Below, one piece after another: positions 4,670 to 5,209 of a stretch of DNA of 5,209 nucleotides (positions are counted from its first letter, which is position 1; every line of letters begins with the position of its first letter). The position numbers and the translations under genes are program-made. The notes below the pieces were generated by a model, which was not told the origin of the DNA, did not search any database, and saw only the letters and a list, made by a program, of their open reading frames with translations. The stretch is from an uncultured Akkermansia sp. (GTDB taxonomy: Bacteria; Verrucomicrobiota; Verrucomicrobiia; Verrucomicrobiales; Akkermansiaceae): contig CAJGCY010000170.1 in NCBI GenBank assembly GCA_904501955.1, positions 1-5,209 of the forward strand, read 5' to 3'.

Positions 4670-4756
4670 AAATTCGTGTTTATCGCGCAGAGCTTGCAGT
4701 TTTTCTCCCAACTTAATGAACTTGGGGTCTTTGCTATAACTAAGCGTGTATCTGTT
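4670..4756 (-). pseudogene. Coding-like scrap resembling the C-terminal part of HsdR
   Basis: The lnu(C) leader contains a minus-strand frame reading NRYTLSYSKDPKFIKLGEKL and then QALRDKHEF, after which it degrades into the lnu(C) ribosome-binding region. From memory, DPKFIKLGEKLQALRDKHE resembles the DPRFxxLGERLxxLRERHEQG helix near the C-terminus of some type I restriction HsdR subunits. An ATG at 4765 would make a 40-residue ORF ending inside lnu(C), but it overlaps the -10 box and so would not be in that transcript. I regard this as a gene fragment. The match is short, so the identity is tentative. Confidence 0.35.
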
Positions 4757-4763
4757 ACAGCGC

Positions 4764-4792
4764 ATTATATCAATTCCCGCCCCTCTGTTCAA
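4764..4792 (-). promoter_or_regulatory. Probable promoter of lnu(C)
   Basis: Minus-strand TTGAAC (4792-4787), 17 bases, TATAAT (4769-4764). The -10 is perfect and the spacing optimal. Transcription would start near 4757, giving a leader of about 100 bases. The -35 box and spacer lie inside repeat copy 2, and copy 1 has no equivalent -10 at the matching place. Confidence 0.6.
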
Positions 4793-4864
4793 GCGTGGAT
4801 GGCATTTTGTTGAGCATTTCCTGCATTTTTGTTGCCTATGGCGCAGAAACAGGGCTGCAAGGGG
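4777..4864. repeat. Diverged repeat, copy 2 (partner at 3061-3149)
   Basis: Same orientation and block order as copy 1, with about 70% identity by eye. Here the frame equivalent to the 54-residue ORF has TAG at 4838-4836 in place of a serine codon. It resumes as ATKMQEMLNKMPSTLEQRGG and one more residue before TGA. It follows a small membrane protein gene. Confidence 0.65.
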
Positions 4865-5207
4865 AGGATTCGTGTTGTTGCTGCGTTACCTCACCTATGA
4901 CCGAGGCCGGTATAACCACGGCATAAATAGCGGTGTTGCAAACGACAACAAAGGGGATTTCCACAGCCCAAGATGCCCAGTAGAGAGGCCGCAGCGCATA
5001 ATGCAGGGTTGAGCAGCGCTCTGTGCTGTAAATAATATTGACAAGGCCACCGGTCCAAAGCGCATCAACCCAATCAGGGTCAGGATTCGGCTTGCATCGT
5101 ACGGCATGGGTAAAATCAAATTGCCCCACAGGAATCATGCGCGGAACGCTTTCCGGCGGAGCATCTGCATCAATTTGCAACAAAAGCTTTAAACCGTACT
5201 GGGTCAT
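4836..5207 (-). CDS. Small membrane-associated protein, faintly YceK/YidQ-like, possibly partial
   Basis: From the ATG at 5207 the frame codes 123 residues, and the window ends two bases further, so the true start may lie outside. The protein is soluble-looking at first (about 1-65). YALRPLYWASWAVEIPFVVV (70-89) then NTAIYAVVIPASVIGEV follow as one hydrophobic segment. The layout of an aromatic/tryptophan region, a proline-phenylalanine step, and V-x-N/D-T plus a hydrophobic stretch ending in IP recalls YceK/YidQ family lipoproteins (LPFxxxxDTLLLPxD). The match is weak, and any signal peptide would be beyond the window. The C-terminal tail (QQQHESSPCSPVSAP) ends in repeat copy 2. Function unknown. 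Confidence 0.6.
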   Translation of the reverse strand: MTQYGLKLLLQIDADAPPESVPRMIPVGQFDFTHAVRCKPNPDPDWVDALWTGGLVNIIYSTERCSTLHYALRPLYWASWAVEIPFVVVCNTAIYAVVIPASVIGEVTQQQHESSPCSPVSAP

Positions 5208-5209
5208 CA

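Overview
The window looks like chromosomal accessory DNA from a gut-type member of the Verrucomicrobiota, possibly Akkermansia. This rests on moderate GC content, a sigma factor that resembles the short Rhodopirellula/Verrucomicrobium ECF group, many lipoproteins, and small paralogous membrane proteins. The taxon is an inference. Every confident gene lies on the minus strand.

Right-hand part of the operon block (about 2377 down to 1): a five-gene minus-strand cluster that reads as an ECF-type regulatory operon. A strong sigma-70-like promoter (TTGACC, 17 bp, TATAAT) precedes an ECF-like sigma factor (2327-1806). The sigma gene overlaps by an ATGA junction a single-span protein that is probably its anti-sigma factor (1809-1378). 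Ten bases later comes a PDZ-domain lipoprotein (1367-600), then a two-helix membrane protein (530-207), and six bases later a lipoprotein that runs off the left edge (200-1). A simple reading is a cell-envelope sensing cascade, with cytoplasmic sigma factor, membrane anti-sigma factor and envelope effectors.

Middle (about 2390-3240): a possible divergent small plus-strand ORF, a DUF3592-like membrane protein without its usual N-terminal helix, and a 54-residue ORF that ends in the same reading frame just before it. The region looks rearranged.

Non-coding stretch (3225-4160): about 930 bases with no convincing long gene. It holds two very short minus-strand ORFs, one good rho-independent-type hairpin, and between 3700 and 4160 a dense set of inverted repeats. 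These include four alternating copies of CCTAAGC, a 13-bp stem, a 10-bp stem and a 9-bp palindrome abutting the next gene.

Resistance gene (4655-4161): an AT-rich lincosamide nucleotidyltransferase that I recognise as lnu(C), clearly foreign to its surroundings. Its promoter appears to lie in resident sequence upstream. Short coding-like scraps resembling type I restriction subunits flank it: an HsdR-like piece before it and an HsdS-like piece after it. No transposase is visible.

Right edge (4836-5207): a small membrane-associated protein, faintly YceK/YidQ-like and possibly incomplete at its N-terminus. The sequence after its stop is a diverged copy (roughly 70% by eye) of the segment at 3061-3149, so the DNA between these copies, including lnu(C), may have been shaped by recombination between repeats.
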